From positions 372,001 to 436,000 of the forward strand of contig NZ_POVU01000001.1 of assembly GCF_003261585.1 (NCBI RefSeq): a stretch of DNA of 64,000 nucleotides. The letters run 5' to 3'. The position numbers and the translations under genes were made by a program. Source of the DNA: Acinetobacter sp. MB5 (GTDB lineage: Bacteria > Pseudomonadota > Gammaproteobacteria > Pseudomonadales > Moraxellaceae). Below the pieces are notes generated by a model. It searched no databases. It worked only from the letters and a program-made list of their open reading frames with translations, and was not told where the DNA came from. Positions 18,827 to 28,893 of the stretch are shown here, one piece after another (the first letter of the stretch is position 1; every line of letters starts with the position of its first letter).

Positions 18827-19178
18827 ATCCCTTATATTTTAAATATCATCTTTAAAATGAAATTAATCTAACGGTTCGATTTAAACCATCTGTATTTATA
18901 TAAAATCAAATTTTTAATATTGGATATTAGACTAAAAAAGTTTTTGATTTATTTTTAGACAAAAATGAAATAAAACAAGCAATTAAACCAATAAAATAAA
19001 ATGTTATTTTTTATTAATAATCAATAAATTATAAAAACAAACCTTCAACCAACCTTTGCCTGATAATCTATAATGCTGCTATTTTAATTTAAAGGCATCA
19101 ATGATTTTAAAATAGAGGTTATTTATACATTATTCCGAGTAAATCAATCAATTTAAATCACATAAGGATATGTTTTAA
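18827..19178. promoter_or_regulatory. AT-rich divergent promoter region between acoA and lipA
   Basis: 352 bases without a gene, very AT-rich, between the divergent acoA and lipA starts. A TATAAT hexamer at 19069-19074 could be the -10 of lipA. I found no TGGCAC-N5-TTGC sigma-54 promoter on either strand. That fits a regulator without a sigma-54 interaction domain. No operator repeat could be assigned by eye. Confidence 0.4.
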
Positions 19179-20141
19179 ATGTCACAAAGTATAAAACCAC
19201 AACAAGGCGAAAAATTACGGGGTGCAGATAAACTGGCACGTATTCCCGTTAAAATTATTCCCAGTGAACATTTACCTAAAAAACCACAGTGGATACGCAG
19301 TAAAATCAGCGATCCTGAAGAAATTAAGCGCATTCAGCGTTTATTAAGACAACAAAAGCTGTATACCGTGTGTGAAGAAGCCGCTTGCCCCAATCTGCCA
19401 CAATGCTTTGGCAGTGGTACTGCGACCTTTATGATCATGGGCGATATTTGCACGCGGCGTTGTCCATTTTGCGATGTGGCACATGGTCGCCCGTTGGCAC
19501 TCGATGCCGATGAACCCATGCATCTTGCCGAAACGGTGGCACGTTTAAAGCTCAATTATGTGGTGATAACTTCCGTAGATCGAGATGATCTGATCGATGG
19601 TGGCGCACAGCATTTTGTGGATTGCATTCGTGCAATTCGAGCGCAATGCCCAGAGACGCGGATTGAAATTTTAGTGCCTGATTTTCGCGGTCGGATGCCT
19701 TTGGCACTAGAAATTTTAAGTCGCTGCCCGCCCGATGTATTTAATCACAATATTGAAACCGTGCCACGCTTGTATAAAGCCATGCGCCCGGGTTCTGACT
19801 ATCAGCACTCACTCCAGTTATTGCAACAGTTTAAGCGGCGTTGTCCCGATATTTTGACCAAATGCGGATTGATGGTCGGTCTGGGTGAGATTGAAGCCGA
19901 GGTGTTGGCTTTACTCAATGATCTGAAAGACCATGAGGTCGATCTAGTGACAATTGGACAATACTTACAGCCAAGCCCTGCGTATGCCCCGATTCAGCGT
20001 TTTGTCGAACCTGCCGAATTTCAGCGTTATCAAACGCATGGTCAACATTTAGCGTTTTTTAATTTATGGAGTGCGCCGATGGTGCGTTCCAGTTACTTTG
20101 CCGACAAGCAATACTTGGGAGAAAATCTACCTATTTTTTAA
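19179..20141 (+). CDS. lipA: Lipoyl synthase (acetoin-locus copy)
   Basis: A radical-SAM enzyme that inserts two sulfurs into octanoylated E2 proteins to form lipoate. 320 residues. The auxiliary cluster cysteines are in [12 protein letters not shown], the radical-SAM CxxxCxxC is CTRRCPFC, and the C-terminal family motif RSSY is present (VRSSYFADK). ATG at 19179 with AAGGA upstream. Its place between the acetoin operon and a regulator suggests a paralog dedicated to lipoylating AcoC, with a housekeeping lipA elsewhere; the second copy is inferred and not visible here. Confidence 0.94.
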   Translation: MSQSIKPQQGEKLRGADKLARIPVKIIPSEHLPKKPQWIRSKISDPEEIKRIQRLLRQQKLYTVCEEAACPNLPQCFGSGTATFMIMGDICTRRCPFCDVAHGRPLALDADEPMHLAETVARLKLNYVVITSVDRDDLIDGGAQHFVDCIRAIRAQCPETRIEILVPDFRGRMPLALEILSRCPPDVFNHNIETVPRLYKAMRPGSDYQHSLQLLQQFKRRCPDILTKCGLMVGLGEIEAEVLALLNDLKDHEVDLVTIGQYLQPSPAYAPIQRFVEPAEFQRYQTHGQHLAFFNLWSAPMVRSSYFADKQYLGENLPIF

Positions 20142-20419
20142 TAACCATAGAAAAAACAAGTGTTTCATTTTACAGTTCACAAAGTACCGAAATTTTTTAA
20201 CATTTTTCGAGCAAACTACAGCAACAATCTGCTATAAATTGGTGTGGGAGATGAGGCGACACAAGATTTAGAAATAGCCAAGAGATCGGGACAAACTGCT
20301 GTTTTAGATCATAAAAAATCGTTTCTTTGCTGTGAATTTGAATGCACTAAACTGCGATGGGACAGACAAAATGCTCAACGGATATGAGTCTAATGCCCCA
20401 TCTTTTGAAGGATAACAAC

Positions 20420-21508
20420 ATGGATATGCAACACACTCGTTTTTCTGGCACATCTGCTGATTCGCTTCTTTCTTTAACTGCCGCACCACTGCTTTGTTTA
20501 GAGCAAAACTGGCAGTCTTCCTTATTTGGGCGCAGTATTCAACACGGACAACGCGAGCTTGCCAGCATTGCTGATGAAGCGGGCATGGCAATTGGGGTCA
20601 CTGACAGTTGTGGCACATTGCTCTGGACATGGAGCAGTAGTGCCATGCGTTCTTCTGCCGAGCAGGTGCATTTTGTTGAAGGTGGACAATGGTCAACCCA
20701 ATCGGTGGGAACCAATGCGATTGGTCTAGCACTCAATACCCATCAAACCAGTTGTGTCTATTCACATGAAAATAGCATGAACAGTGTGCGTGACTGGGTC
20801 TGTTATGCCACCCCAATTATTGACCAAAAAACCAAGCAATATTATGGCATTATGAATTTATCTGCCAAATATAAACGCCATAGTACTTTGGGAAAATTGG
20901 CGGTCGAACGCTGTGCAGAATTACTCAGCCAGATTTTTCATGTACAACAGCAAGACTGCCTGTCCATGAATCTGTTTGGCATGCCACAAGTCACATTTAA
21001 TCAAACCTCACTCACCCTGACGCAACGCCAAACCGAAATTTTATGTATTTTGGCACTCTGCCCCACAGGAATTCAGCTTGATGAGTTGCACTATGCACTT
21101 TATGGTGATCGGGACGTTAGTTTAACGACCTTAAAAGCCGAAATTTCGCAGCTCCGCCATTTACTCAAAGGTGGGATTCAGTCACGTTGTTACCGTCTGA
21201 ATTGTGAGTTGCAATGTGACTTTCTCATGGCAGAAAAAGCCTTGAATGCAGGTTATATGCAAACCGTGTTTAATTTATATAAAGGCGAATTTTTACCGAA
21301 AACCGATAGCCCATTTTTACGGGCATGGCGCGATGCTTTTGATGCGCGCCTGAGCCACTATATTTATCACTGTCAAGATGCAAACTTGCTGCTGACTTTG
21401 GTCAATCGTGCACCTGAACGTCTGGATGCCATTGAACGGTTATTGGAAATTTTACCTGAAGACAGCCCGTATTTAGACAAAGTACAGACCTTACTCAGTC
21501 GGAGTTAA
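20420..21508 (+). CDS. GAF-domain transcriptional regulator of acetoin catabolism (AcoR-like N terminus, winged-helix C terminus)
   Basis: 362 residues from the ATG at 20420, which has GAAGGA seven bases upstream. The N-terminal half resembles AcoR-type sensory GAF domains (about 40-172, with WSTQSVGTNAIGLAL and the 'YATPIIDQ...GIMNLS' pattern). The C-terminal half has a winged-helix region (about 198-265, LTLTQRQTEILCILALCPTG...LTTLKAEISQLRHLL). There is no AAA+ sigma-54 activation domain, no GAFTGA motif and no Walker A. It is probably the acetoin-responsive activator of the divergent aco operon acting with sigma-70 RNA polymerase (inference from position). Confidence 0.85.
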   Translation: MDMQHTRFSGTSADSLLSLTAAPLLCLEQNWQSSLFGRSIQHGQRELASIADEAGMAIGVTDSCGTLLWTWSSSAMRSSAEQVHFVEGGQWSTQSVGTNAIGLALNTHQTSCVYSHENSMNSVRDWVCYATPIIDQKTKQYYGIMNLSAKYKRHSTLGKLAVERCAELLSQIFHVQQQDCLSMNLFGMPQVTFNQTSLTLTQRQTEILCILALCPTGIQLDELHYALYGDRDVSLTTLKAEISQLRHLLKGGIQSRCYRLNCELQCDFLMAEKALNAGYMQTVFNLYKGEFLPKTDSPFLRAWRDAFDARLSHYIYHCQDANLLLTLVNRAPERLDAIERLLEILPEDSPYLDKVQTLLSRS

Positions 21509-21528
21509 ACATTCTAAATAAATTGATC

Positions 21529-21560
21529 ACCTGCCAATGCGTCAATTCAAATTGGCAGGT
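21529..21560. terminator. Inverted repeat between convergent genes
   Basis: CCTGCCAAT (21530-21538) and ATTGGCAGG (21551-21559) pair perfectly across a 12-base spacer. It lies between the convergent regulator and PepSY genes. There is no strong U-run, so termination is likely but not certain. Confidence 0.5.
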
Positions 21561-21566
21561 TGATGT

Positions 21567-22940
21567 TTAGTCCACCGCGCCTTGTGGCTTTCTGAGATTC
21601 AGCATCCATAACATGATCTGTAATGCCAAAATACTTAAAACCCAAATAGGCATTAAAAAATACAGCACCGCTAAAACCAGTAAACTGATTCCACGCTGTA
21701 CAGAATTGGCAGACTGCCACAAACGTATCACCTGACGATTGAGATGCTGCAAGGTTGAACGTGCTTGTGCATAGCTCCACCATGCCCGATAAGCAAAAAC
21801 CACTAACCCCAAAATCAAAGCACCACTGAGGACCAAGACCAGTTGATTGACCCAGCCAAACAGCACCCCGATATGGGCATCAACGCCCCAACGGGTCAAC
21901 TTGGCAGACAGTGGAAACTTGGCAAACTCGATTTGATCGACCACTTTCTGTTGCTGCATATCCACCGCAATCGCATCGACTTGTACAGGCCAACGATGAC
22001 GCATTTCTTCAATTGTCCATGCTTTGTCACTGCTATAGCTCGGTTTGATTTGCAAATATTCTGAAGTCAGTCCATTTTGCTGTGCCAGTTTTTCAATCAC
22101 ATCAAAATTTTTCAAAATCAGTGGTTGCGGCTGAACTGACATGGGCATCGACATGTGATGTTCTGCGTGAGCGTCCATCGGCATAGACATCGACATAGGG
22201 CTGAGTTGAGTATTTAGAGTTGGCGTATCGCTGTTTGCCAAATGTCGCAGTTTGGCAATATTGGCCCCTGCCCAGTTTGACCATGTCAGCCCTGTTGCTG
22301 AAAAAAACAGCAGCATTGGAAACACACTTAAACCTACCCACGCATGCCAGCGCAAGTTCTTTTGTCGCGCATGTGCTTTACTGACTTTCATCTGCTGACG
22401 CTTTCGATACCACTGCCATAACCCAGTCAATGCAAAAATCCCGAGCCAACTGGCTGCCAACTCACTGTAGGCACGCCCAAATGTACCGAGTAGCAAGTTG
22501 CGATGTAAATTATCTAAAAAGGTACGAATTGGCAGTACACCACTGGTGCCATACACAGGTAATTGTCCTTGTACGGCAAGCGTATACGGATTAATAAAAA
22601 CCGCATGGCTATGTTCAGGATCATTCGGATTGAGATACAAAACCCGTGTGGTTGCATTGGGTTGCGGTGCAGGACGTACAGCCGTAATGATCGCTTGTGC
22701 AGGTAAAACCTTTTGTGCAGCAGCCACTTGTAGACTTAATGCTTGTTCCGACTGTGAAAGATCATGCACGGCAAAGAGCTGCTTTTGATACACTGCATGT
22801 TCAATCTGTGGTGTCAGTGCGTAAAGCAAACCTGTCAATGCAGCAATAAAAATAAACGGCGCAACCAACACTCCAAGCTGGACATGCAAGACATGTAGCA
22901 ATTGATTGGAAAAGTGAGTTTGCGATGAATTTTTCTGCAT
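21567..22940 (-). CDS. PepSY-associated TM-domain protein with Met/His-rich loop
   Basis: An inner-membrane protein of about 457 residues from the ATG at 22940 (MQKNSSQTHF). It has about five membrane segments: near 22-42, 160-178, 203-222, plus two or three near the C terminus. PepSY-type periplasmic segments lie between them. Proteins of this family (PiuB/FoxB-like) sit beside TonB receptors and are linked to reduction or handling of imported metal-siderophores. Odd feature: residues 249-267 hold seven Met and three His in 19 positions, a copper-ligand-like composition. The frame is open upstream to 23168, but that part overlaps the divergent gene. Divergent from the DUF2946 gene. Confidence 0.85.
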   Translation of the reverse strand: MQKNSSQTHFSNQLLHVLHVQLGVLVAPFIFIAALTGLLYALTPQIEHAVYQKQLFAVHDLSQSEQALSLQVAAAQKVLPAQAIITAVRPAPQPNATTRVLYLNPNDPEHSHAVFINPYTLAVQGQLPVYGTSGVLPIRTFLDNLHRNLLLGTFGRAYSELAASWLGIFALTGLWQWYRKRQQMKVSKAHARQKNLRWHAWVGLSVFPMLLFFSATGLTWSNWAGANIAKLRHLANSDTPTLNTQLSPMSMSMPMDAHAEHHMSMPMSVQPQPLILKNFDVIEKLAQQNGLTSEYLQIKPSYSSDKAWTIEEMRHRWPVQVDAIAVDMQQQKVVDQIEFAKFPLSAKLTRWGVDAHIGVLFGWVNQLVLVLSGALILGLVVFAYRAWWSYAQARSTLQHLNRQVIRLWQSANSVQRGISLLVLAVLYFLMPIWVLSILALQIMLWMLNLRKPQGAVD

Positions 22941-23036
22941 AAAACAGCCCAGAACCTTCAGAAATAGGCTGCATCTTATCAATCTTGTGCTAGGCTGTGT
23001 ACCTTTTTCGGGGAATGCTGGAACTTGGATTAAGTC

Positions 23037-23438
23037 ATGCAGCGCTATGGTTTGTTTTTCGGCTTGATGGCACTTTTGCTTCAAAACCTTGTGTTTTGGC
23101 AGGTCGCTATGCCTAAAAGCATGCAAAACAACATGATTTGTGAACAGATTAGCGTTGCACTTGAACAAAGCAGCATGTCCATGTCACAGATGCATATGTC
23201 TGCGGCTGAGCATTCCCAAATGCAAAAACAACATGACAAAATGTTGCAGCATTGTCACTTTTGCGAGTTGTTCCATCACCTCTCGCCAATCACTGAGCCG
23301 AGCTTAACGCTCATCGAAAACAAAATTCTGGTTCGCCTGATTGTTTTCGCTGCGCTCAGCTATGTGTTTTTCTATCTACGCCGTTTATTCCTCTGCCCCC
23401 AAGGTCGAGCACCGCCTTTTGCCTTCAACTTTGCATAG
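23037..23438 (+). CDS. DUF2946-family protein, Met/His-rich
   Basis: 133 residues: an N-terminal hydrophobic segment (about 5-24), a periplasmic Met/His/Gln-rich stretch (about 45-72), the family's H72-C-x-x-C76 motif, a second membrane segment (about 98-115), and a C-terminal 'PQGRAPP' signature. These features match DUF2946, whose members commonly accompany TonB receptors. The function is unknown. The Cys and Met/His residues suggest binding of a soft metal such as copper (inference). It precedes the TonB receptor gene by 61 bases and is probably co-transcribed with it. Confidence 0.8.
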   Translation: MQRYGLFFGLMALLLQNLVFWQVAMPKSMQNNMICEQISVALEQSSMSMSQMHMSAAEHSQMQKQHDKMLQHCHFCELFHHLSPITEPSLTLIENKILVRLIVFAALSYVFFYLRRLFLCPQGRAPPFAFNFA

Positions 23439-23448
23439 TTTTGTTTAA

Positions 23449-23464
23449 GCGAAAAATTTTTCGC
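23449..23464. promoter_or_regulatory. Perfect 16-bp palindrome before the TonB receptor gene
   Basis: GCGAAAAATTTTTCGC is a perfect palindrome without a loop, 36 bases before the receptor ATG. It could be an operator or a weak hairpin. It does not match a Fur box. Confidence 0.4.
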
Positions 23465-23499
23465 ACACCGTTATTTTGCTTTTGTTGAAAGGCTTCGTT

Positions 23500-25602
23500 A
23501 TGCCACGTATTTTTTTATTGCACCCTTTAACTTGGGGAATTCTTGCTGCGTCTATTGCTGTGACAGCTCATACTGCCGATCAGGTGAGTGACTCAACCAC
23601 CATTTCAGATTTACCCATCATTACCGTATCTGCCGAAAAACAGGATGAACGACATTTGTCCTCTCAGGCAATCACCCAGTTCAAACACAACTTGCTAGAA
23701 GTGCCCTTTACCAAATCGCATGTTTCTGAAAAAGATATTCAAAACTACAACATCCAGCGGGTCAGCGATGCACTGGCTTTGGTGAATGGCGTGATGTATC
23801 AGGACAGTTATGGCGGCGGTTTTTGGGATAACTATTCATTTCGTGGCTTTAGTACCGACCCCAACATGGGTACGATGTACATGCGTAACGGTTTAAGTTC
23901 TCTGAGTGGGATTCATGCGCCCTGTGACATGGTCAACATCCAGTCGATTGATTTTCTCAAAGGGCCGATGGCAGCCATGTATGGGCAAGGTGCGATTGGC
24001 GGAATCATGAACATCTCCACCAAGCAGCCTGAGTGGCAACCCAAAACCGAAGTTTCTGTCAGTGGCAGCACCGAACAACAGTATCGTGGTTCAATCGATA
24101 CCACAGGTGCAATCAATGATGTACTTGCCTACCGCTTAGGTGTGGCGTATGAAAATAACCAGAGCTTCCGTGATCATGTGGACAATCAACACGATTACAT
24201 TGCGCCACAACTGGCATGGAAAATCTCCGATCAGACCCAGCTCAATCTCGATACCGAATTTGCAAATTATCGCGGTGTTTTTGACCGTGGCATTCCCATG
24301 GTCAACGGCCAGTTTGGGAACATTCACAGTTTCTACGGTGAACCTAGCGATGGCGATATCAAGATTAAAGATCAGATGGTTCAGATACGCCTGAATCATC
24401 AGTTTAATGACAACTGGGACAGCACCACCGCACTAAGTTATGAACACGGCGAACGTGAAGGCACATCGACCGAGATTTCATCGATCAGTAGCGACGGTCT
24501 AACGGCTAACCGTTTCCGTCGTTATCGACATTTTGAAACTGACACCACCCAGTTTCAGCAGATTTTACGTGGAAAATTCAGCACAGGTTCGATTCGCCAT
24601 GAAGTCGTTGCCAACGTTGAAGCGGGTCACTACACCATCGACCAGTTACAGTTAAGAAGTGCATCTGGGGCAAGTAGTCCGATTAACATTGCCAATCCTG
24701 TCTATGGTCAGACGATTTTACCACTGACCCGTACCACAAAATACAACCAAGAAACCCAAGACATGTTGGGGCTCAACTTACAAGATCAGATCTTCCTGAA
24801 TGATCAATGGAATGTGGTGTTGGGTGGGCGCTATAACCGTTTACAACAGCAGATTGATGACTACCGCACGGGGATTTCTGCCAAACAAACCTTCACCCCA
24901 TTTACCCCACGCGCTGCGATTAATTATCAACCGACTGTAAAATGGTCGTTGTATAGCAACTGGGGAAAATCGTTTGAACTCAACACAGGCTTAGACAAGA
25001 ACAATCAACTCTATGATCCTGAAAAAACCGAAAGTTGGGAAATCGGCACGAAATATCAGTTCTTGCCAAAAAGCTGGTTGGGGCTGACGTATTTTAATCT
25101 GGATAAGCACCACTTACTGACTGAGGGTATTAGCGACAGTTATGTGGATAGTGGGCATGTACAAAGTCATGGGCTTGAAGTCGAATTGCAGCATCAACTC
25201 ACCGAAAATTTACGGATTAACGCTAACTACACCTTAACCCATGCGTCAGTGATTGAAAGTGAAGTCGATGTCAAAGGTGCACGCCTGAAAAACATTCCAA
25301 AACATACGGCGAACCTGTCAGCAGATTATCAGTTCCATATTGCAGATTACCCTGCGGGACTGGTGGGAAATATTAACTACTTTGGTCACCGCAGCGCGAA
25401 TTACATCGATAATGGCACAAGCTTGCCTTCATTTACTGTGGTGAATGTTGGTGGTTATCTCTTGCCACGTCCAGATGTTCGGGTGCAGCTCAATATCAGC
25501 AACCTGTTTAACCGCACTTATTATGTGTCGAGTTATACCAATTACTGGGTTCAACCAGGTGAGCCGTTAAAAGCAACACTCACTTTAAACTGGACATTCT
25601 AA
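23500..25602 (+). CDS. TonB-dependent outer-membrane receptor
   Basis: A 700-residue receptor that would import a metal chelate across the outer membrane with TonB energy. A signal peptide (about 1-26) is followed by a TonB-box-like ITVSAEK, a plug domain (FLKGPMAAMYGQGAIGGIMNISTKQP) and a 22-strand barrel ending in aromatic Phe (LNWTF). The plug resembles FhuE/ferric siderophore receptors. The ATG at 23500 has GAAAGG upstream; an in-frame TTG at 23476 is less likely. Its partners, a PepSY protein and DUF2946, both carry Met/His clusters, so the substrate could be copper- rather than iron-related. Substrate not decidable here. Confidence 0.92.
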   Translation: MPRIFLLHPLTWGILAASIAVTAHTADQVSDSTTISDLPIITVSAEKQDERHLSSQAITQFKHNLLEVPFTKSHVSEKDIQNYNIQRVSDALALVNGVMYQDSYGGGFWDNYSFRGFSTDPNMGTMYMRNGLSSLSGIHAPCDMVNIQSIDFLKGPMAAMYGQGAIGGIMNISTKQPEWQPKTEVSVSGSTEQQYRGSIDTTGAINDVLAYRLGVAYENNQSFRDHVDNQHDYIAPQLAWKISDQTQLNLDTEFANYRGVFDRGIPMVNGQFGNIHSFYGEPSDGDIKIKDQMVQIRLNHQFNDNWDSTTALSYEHGEREGTSTEISSISSDGLTANRFRRYRHFETDTTQFQQILRGKFSTGSIRHEVVANVEAGHYTIDQLQLRSASGASSPINIANPVYGQTILPLTRTTKYNQETQDMLGLNLQDQIFLNDQWNVVLGGRYNRLQQQIDDYRTGISAKQTFTPFTPRAAINYQPTVKWSLYSNWGKSFELNTGLDKNNQLYDPEKTESWEIGTKYQFLPKSWLGLTYFNLDKHHLLTEGISDSYVDSGHVQSHGLEVELQHQLTENLRINANYTLTHASVIESEVDVKGARLKNIPKHTANLSADYQFHIADYPAGLVGNINYFGHRSANYIDNGTSLPSFTVVNVGGYLLPRPDVRVQLNISNLFNRTYYVSSYTNYWVQPGEPLKATLTLNWTF

Positions 25603-25654
25603 GTTTTGGTTTTGCACGCCATCTTGATGGTGGCGTGTATCTGAATAACTTAGG

Positions 25655-26698
25655 CTATTTACCCCAAATCCGTTCCAAGGTATTGAGCCAGTTTTCTCGA
25701 CATAACTGATGAATCAGATTTTCACTATAACCGCGTCGCTGCATGTGCTGCACAATCTTTGGCAAACCTGTCACATCTTCAAGTTCCTGACTGATAAAAC
25801 CACCATCAAAGTCTGAACCAAAGCCCACGTGCGCTTCTCCGACATGTGCCATCAAATATTCAATATGATCCAGAATCACATCAAGGGAGGTCTCGCGATT
25901 ACGCTGACCATCCTCACGTAGAAATGCGGTATCGAAATTTACCCCGATCATGCCTTGCGTTTCCTGAAAGGCTTTGAGTTGATGATCGGTCAAATTACGT
26001 GCTTGTGGACATAAGGTATGGGCATTGGAATGCGTGGCAACCATCGGCTGTTGCAACAGTTCTGCCGTATCCCAAAAGGCACGTTCGTTCATGTGCGATA
26101 CATCCACGACCATGTGCAGTTCAGCACAGCGCTTCAGCAACTGTTTACCTAAATCGGTCAGCCCTGCACCTGTATTCGGTGAATGTGGAAATGCTGCTTT
26201 TAAGCCATGACCAAACAGACTTTGTCGGTTCCACAATGGGCCAATGCTGCGTAAACCCGCCTGATAAAACACATCTAACAATTCAAGATCTTCAGCAATT
26301 GCTTCTGCACCTTCCAGATGCAGCACCACTGCCAATTTCTGCTGTTCAATACACTGACGAATTTCTGTCACACTGGTACAGAGTTTCACCTGCTGCCGAG
26401 AGTCTGCAACAATCTCTTGTAAAATCGCCAGTTGTTTCAGGCAAATGCTTTGCATGTCCTGCAGGCTAAACTGATCGGCTTGCAAATCAGCCAGTTTATG
26501 AGGTGCATGCTGCTGCACATATTCAAAAGGTGGTACAAATATGGCAAACAAGCCACCTGCAAAACCTGCCGTTTGGCAACGTTGTAAATCCATTTCCCCT
26601 GCAAGGCGTTGTTGTAAAAATGCCTGAGCAGGGTTGGGGGAATCGCTCAACCATAAGCGTGTCAGCACGTCATTATGACCATCAAACACCAAACTCAT
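25655..26698 (-). CDS. Membrane-type dipeptidase of the pqq cluster
   Basis: A 347-residue peptidase of the M19 (renal dipeptidase) family. Zinc ligands H8-x-D10 lie at the N terminus ([10 protein letters not shown]), a later metal region is [12 protein letters not shown], and GFGSDFDGG is near the C terminus. It overlaps the pqqE end by four bases, so it is the last gene of the pqq operon. A related dipeptidase gene ends the pqq cluster of A. calcoaceticus. A role in trimming PqqA-derived peptide is plausible but inferred. No signal peptide is visible. Confidence 0.92.
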   Translation of the reverse strand: MSLVFDGHNDVLTRLWLSDSPNPAQAFLQQRLAGEMDLQRCQTAGFAGGLFAIFVPPFEYVQQHAPHKLADLQADQFSLQDMQSICLKQLAILQEIVADSRQQVKLCTSVTEIRQCIEQQKLAVVLHLEGAEAIAEDLELLDVFYQAGLRSIGPLWNRQSLFGHGLKAAFPHSPNTGAGLTDLGKQLLKRCAELHMVVDVSHMNERAFWDTAELLQQPMVATHSNAHTLCPQARNLTDHQLKAFQETQGMIGVNFDTAFLREDGQRNRETSLDVILDHIEYLMAHVGEAHVGFGSDFDGGFISQELEDVTGLPKIVQHMQRRGYSENLIHQLCRENWLNTLERIWGK

Positions 26699-27846
26699 GA
26701 TGATTTACCCTCAAGTTGTTGCACTTGGATTCGGGTTAATTTTTTGGAATTACGCGGATTTCTAAATTGCAGTTGCTCAAAGGTCAGTGGTTGCTCGCTG
26801 TCAGCCCGTGCCTGTTCAATCAAATGATGCTGTGACGATTTACCACAGACTGGATCTGGCTGGCTGGCATCCCCTGTCAGCATAAAGGCTTGGCAACGGC
26901 AGCCACCATAATCTTTGCCTTTTTCATCACAGCTACGACACGGTTCTGGCATCCACGCATCACCACGGAAGGTGTTAAAACCTGTGGATTGATACCAAAT
27001 CTCTGACAAGCTTTGCTCTCTGACATTCGGAAACTGAATCGGTAACTGACGCGCAGCATGACATGGCAAAGCTGTGCCATCGGGCGCAACGGTCAGGAAG
27101 ATTTTGCCCCAACCATTCATACAGGCTTTGGGACGTTCCTCATAATAATCGGGCACCACAAAAATCAATTTGCAAGGATGGTTTTGCTGTTTGAGTTTGG
27201 CACGGTATTCATTGGTAATTCGTTCTGCACGAACCAGTTGTTCTTTGGTCGGCAATAATCCCTGACGATTTAAAAATGCCCAACCATAGAACTGACAAAT
27301 CGCCAATTCCACCGTATCGGCTTCAAGCTCAATACACAGTTCAATAATTTGATCAATCTGATCAATATTATGCCGATGAATCACAAAGTTCAGCACCATC
27401 GGATAATTATACTGCTTGACCAAACGGCTCATGGCATATTTCTGCTCAAAAGCATGTTTGGAACCTGCCAAAGCATTATTCACCGTTGGATCACTGGCTT
27501 GGAAACTAACCTGAATATGATCTAGACCCGCCTGTTTCAGCGCGGCAATGCGTTCTTCAGTCAGGCCCATTCCCGAAGTGATCAGGTTGGTATAAAACCC
27601 AAGCTGATGCGCATGCTGAACCAGTTGCTCCAAGTCCTGACGCACCAAAGGCTCACCGCCCGAAAACCCCAATTGCACTGCCCCCATCTGACGTGCCTGA
27701 TCAAACACCCGACACCATTCTTCAGTGCTGAGTTCTTGCTGATATGCGGCATAATCCAGTGGATTGGAACAATAGGGACATTGTAACGGGCAGCGATAGG
27801 TCAGCTCTGCCAACAGCCAAAGCGGTAAGCCAACACCCTCAACCAT
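26695..27846 (-). CDS. pqqE: PqqA peptide cyclase (radical SAM)
   Basis: Forms the Glu-Tyr carbon-carbon crosslink in PqqA, the first committed step of PQQ synthesis. 383 residues from the ATG at 27846. The radical-SAM motif is CPLQCPYC near residue 20. The C-terminal SPASM region holds several Cys ([24 protein letters not shown]) for auxiliary iron-sulfur clusters. The start overlaps the pqqD stop by eight bases (ATGGTTGA). An upstream extension to 27924 lies inside pqqD and is not real. Confidence 0.97.
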   Translation of the reverse strand: MVEGVGLPLWLLAELTYRCPLQCPYCSNPLDYAAYQQELSTEEWCRVFDQARQMGAVQLGFSGGEPLVRQDLEQLVQHAHQLGFYTNLITSGMGLTEERIAALKQAGLDHIQVSFQASDPTVNNALAGSKHAFEQKYAMSRLVKQYNYPMVLNFVIHRHNIDQIDQIIELCIELEADTVELAICQFYGWAFLNRQGLLPTKEQLVRAERITNEYRAKLKQQNHPCKLIFVVPDYYEERPKACMNGWGKIFLTVAPDGTALPCHAARQLPIQFPNVREQSLSEIWYQSTGFNTFRGDAWMPEPCRSCDEKGKDYGGCRCQAFMLTGDASQPDPVCGKSSQHHLIEQARADSEQPLTFEQLQFRNPRNSKKLTRIQVQQLEGKSS

Positions 27847-28129
27847 GTAGCTCAATCCAGTGTTGTTGCTGTGCCACGAGCATATAATCCACCACGTCCT
27901 GCTCAATTTCGGCAATATCGCCAAACTGCTGTTTCAGTGCGGTCACAATGTCTGCCACAGAACGCTGTCCATCAATCTGCTGTCCAATCGCGGCGGCACT
28001 ACCATTGAGTGTGATCATACCTTCAGGGTACAAAATCACATGGGCATTTTGTGCCACTTCAAACTGGAAGCGGTAGCCTTGTCGCCATGCAGGCACTTGC
28101 GTTAAGTCAAAATCCATTTTTTCGCTCAC
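27839..28129 (-). CDS. pqqD: PQQ biosynthesis peptide chaperone PqqD
   Basis: A small RiPP-recognition protein that binds PqqA and presents it to PqqE. 96 residues from a GTG that overlaps the pqqC stop (GTGA), or 92 from an ATG at 28117. The family pattern is present: [18 protein letters not shown], then a winged-helix-like region ([15 protein letters not shown]) with acidic patches. It lies between pqqC and pqqE with overlaps at both ends. Confidence 0.95.
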   Translation of the reverse strand: MSEKMDFDLTQVPAWRQGYRFQFEVAQNAHVILYPEGMITLNGSAAAIGQQIDGQRSVADIVTALKQQFGDIAEIEQDVVDYMLVAQQQHWIELHG

Positions 28130-28884
28130 TTAAACAATCCTGTATGCCAAACGCGCTGCTCAGTCACACTATGATACGGCGCCTGATTGTGTACATAGGC
28201 CAACGTCAGTGCATCTAAAATCGTCCATAAAATGTCGAGTTTAAATTGCAAAATTTCCAGCATGCGTTGCTGCTCAGCATAGCTGGTAAATGATTCAAGG
28301 GTAATGCTCATACCATGTTCTACATCACGGCGTGCCTGACTCAAACGGGAACGAAAATACTCATAGCCTTGGTCATTAATCCACGGATAATGCTGCGGCC
28401 ACGAATCCAGACGCGACTGGTGAATCTGTGGTGCAAACAACTCGGTCAATGAACTACTGGCCGCTTCACGCCACGGCGCACGACGGGCAAAGTTAACATA
28501 GGCATCCACAGCAAAACGCACGCTTGGCAGTACCAGTTCTTCAGACATCACCTGCTCACGGGTCAAGCCGACTGCTTCTGCCAAGCGCAACCATGCTTCA
28601 CGCCCACCGCCATCAGGAAAAATACCATCCTGATCAATCATGCGCTGAATCCACTCCTGACGCACATGCTGGTCAGGGCAATTTGCCATAATCGCGGCAT
28701 CTTTCAGTGGAATATTAATCTGGTAATAATAGCGGTTCGCCACCCAAGCCTGAATTTGCTGCTGCGTAGCTTTACCTTCATACATCATCACATGAAATGG
28801 ATGATAAATATGGTAATAACGCCCTTTATCTAAAATCGCCTGCTTGAACTGTTCAGGGCTCATTGCCTGTGTTTGCTCTGTCAT
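28126..28884 (-). CDS. pqqC: Pyrroloquinoline-quinone synthase PqqC
   Basis: Catalyses the final cofactor-free eight-electron oxidation and ring closure to PQQ. 252 residues, the usual length. The all-helical TenA-like fold has characteristic segments [32 protein letters not shown] and [10 protein letters not shown]. The stop overlaps the pqqD GTG start. Start ATG at 28884, nine bases after pqqB. Confidence 0.97.
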   Translation of the reverse strand: MTEQTQAMSPEQFKQAILDKGRYYHIYHPFHVMMYEGKATQQQIQAWVANRYYYQINIPLKDAAIMANCPDQHVRQEWIQRMIDQDGIFPDGGGREAWLRLAEAVGLTREQVMSEELVLPSVRFAVDAYVNFARRAPWREAASSSLTELFAPQIHQSRLDSWPQHYPWINDQGYEYFRSRLSQARRDVEHGMSITLESFTSYAEQQRMLEILQFKLDILWTILDALTLAYVHNQAPYHSVTEQRVWHTGLFK

Positions 28885-28893
28885 TATTGCCCC

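Noticed and set aside
18827..19178. Sigma-54 promoter for acoA
   Set aside because: I looked for TGGCAC-N5-TTGC on both strands because AcoR systems often use it, and found none.
22941..23036. Fur box between the PepSY and DUF2946 genes
   Set aside because: No GATAATGATTATC-like 19-mer is present on either strand by eye.
25999..26469. Plus-strand 156-codon frame opposite the pqq dipeptidase gene
   Set aside because: It overlaps a clear M19 dipeptidase on the other strand and shows no domain.
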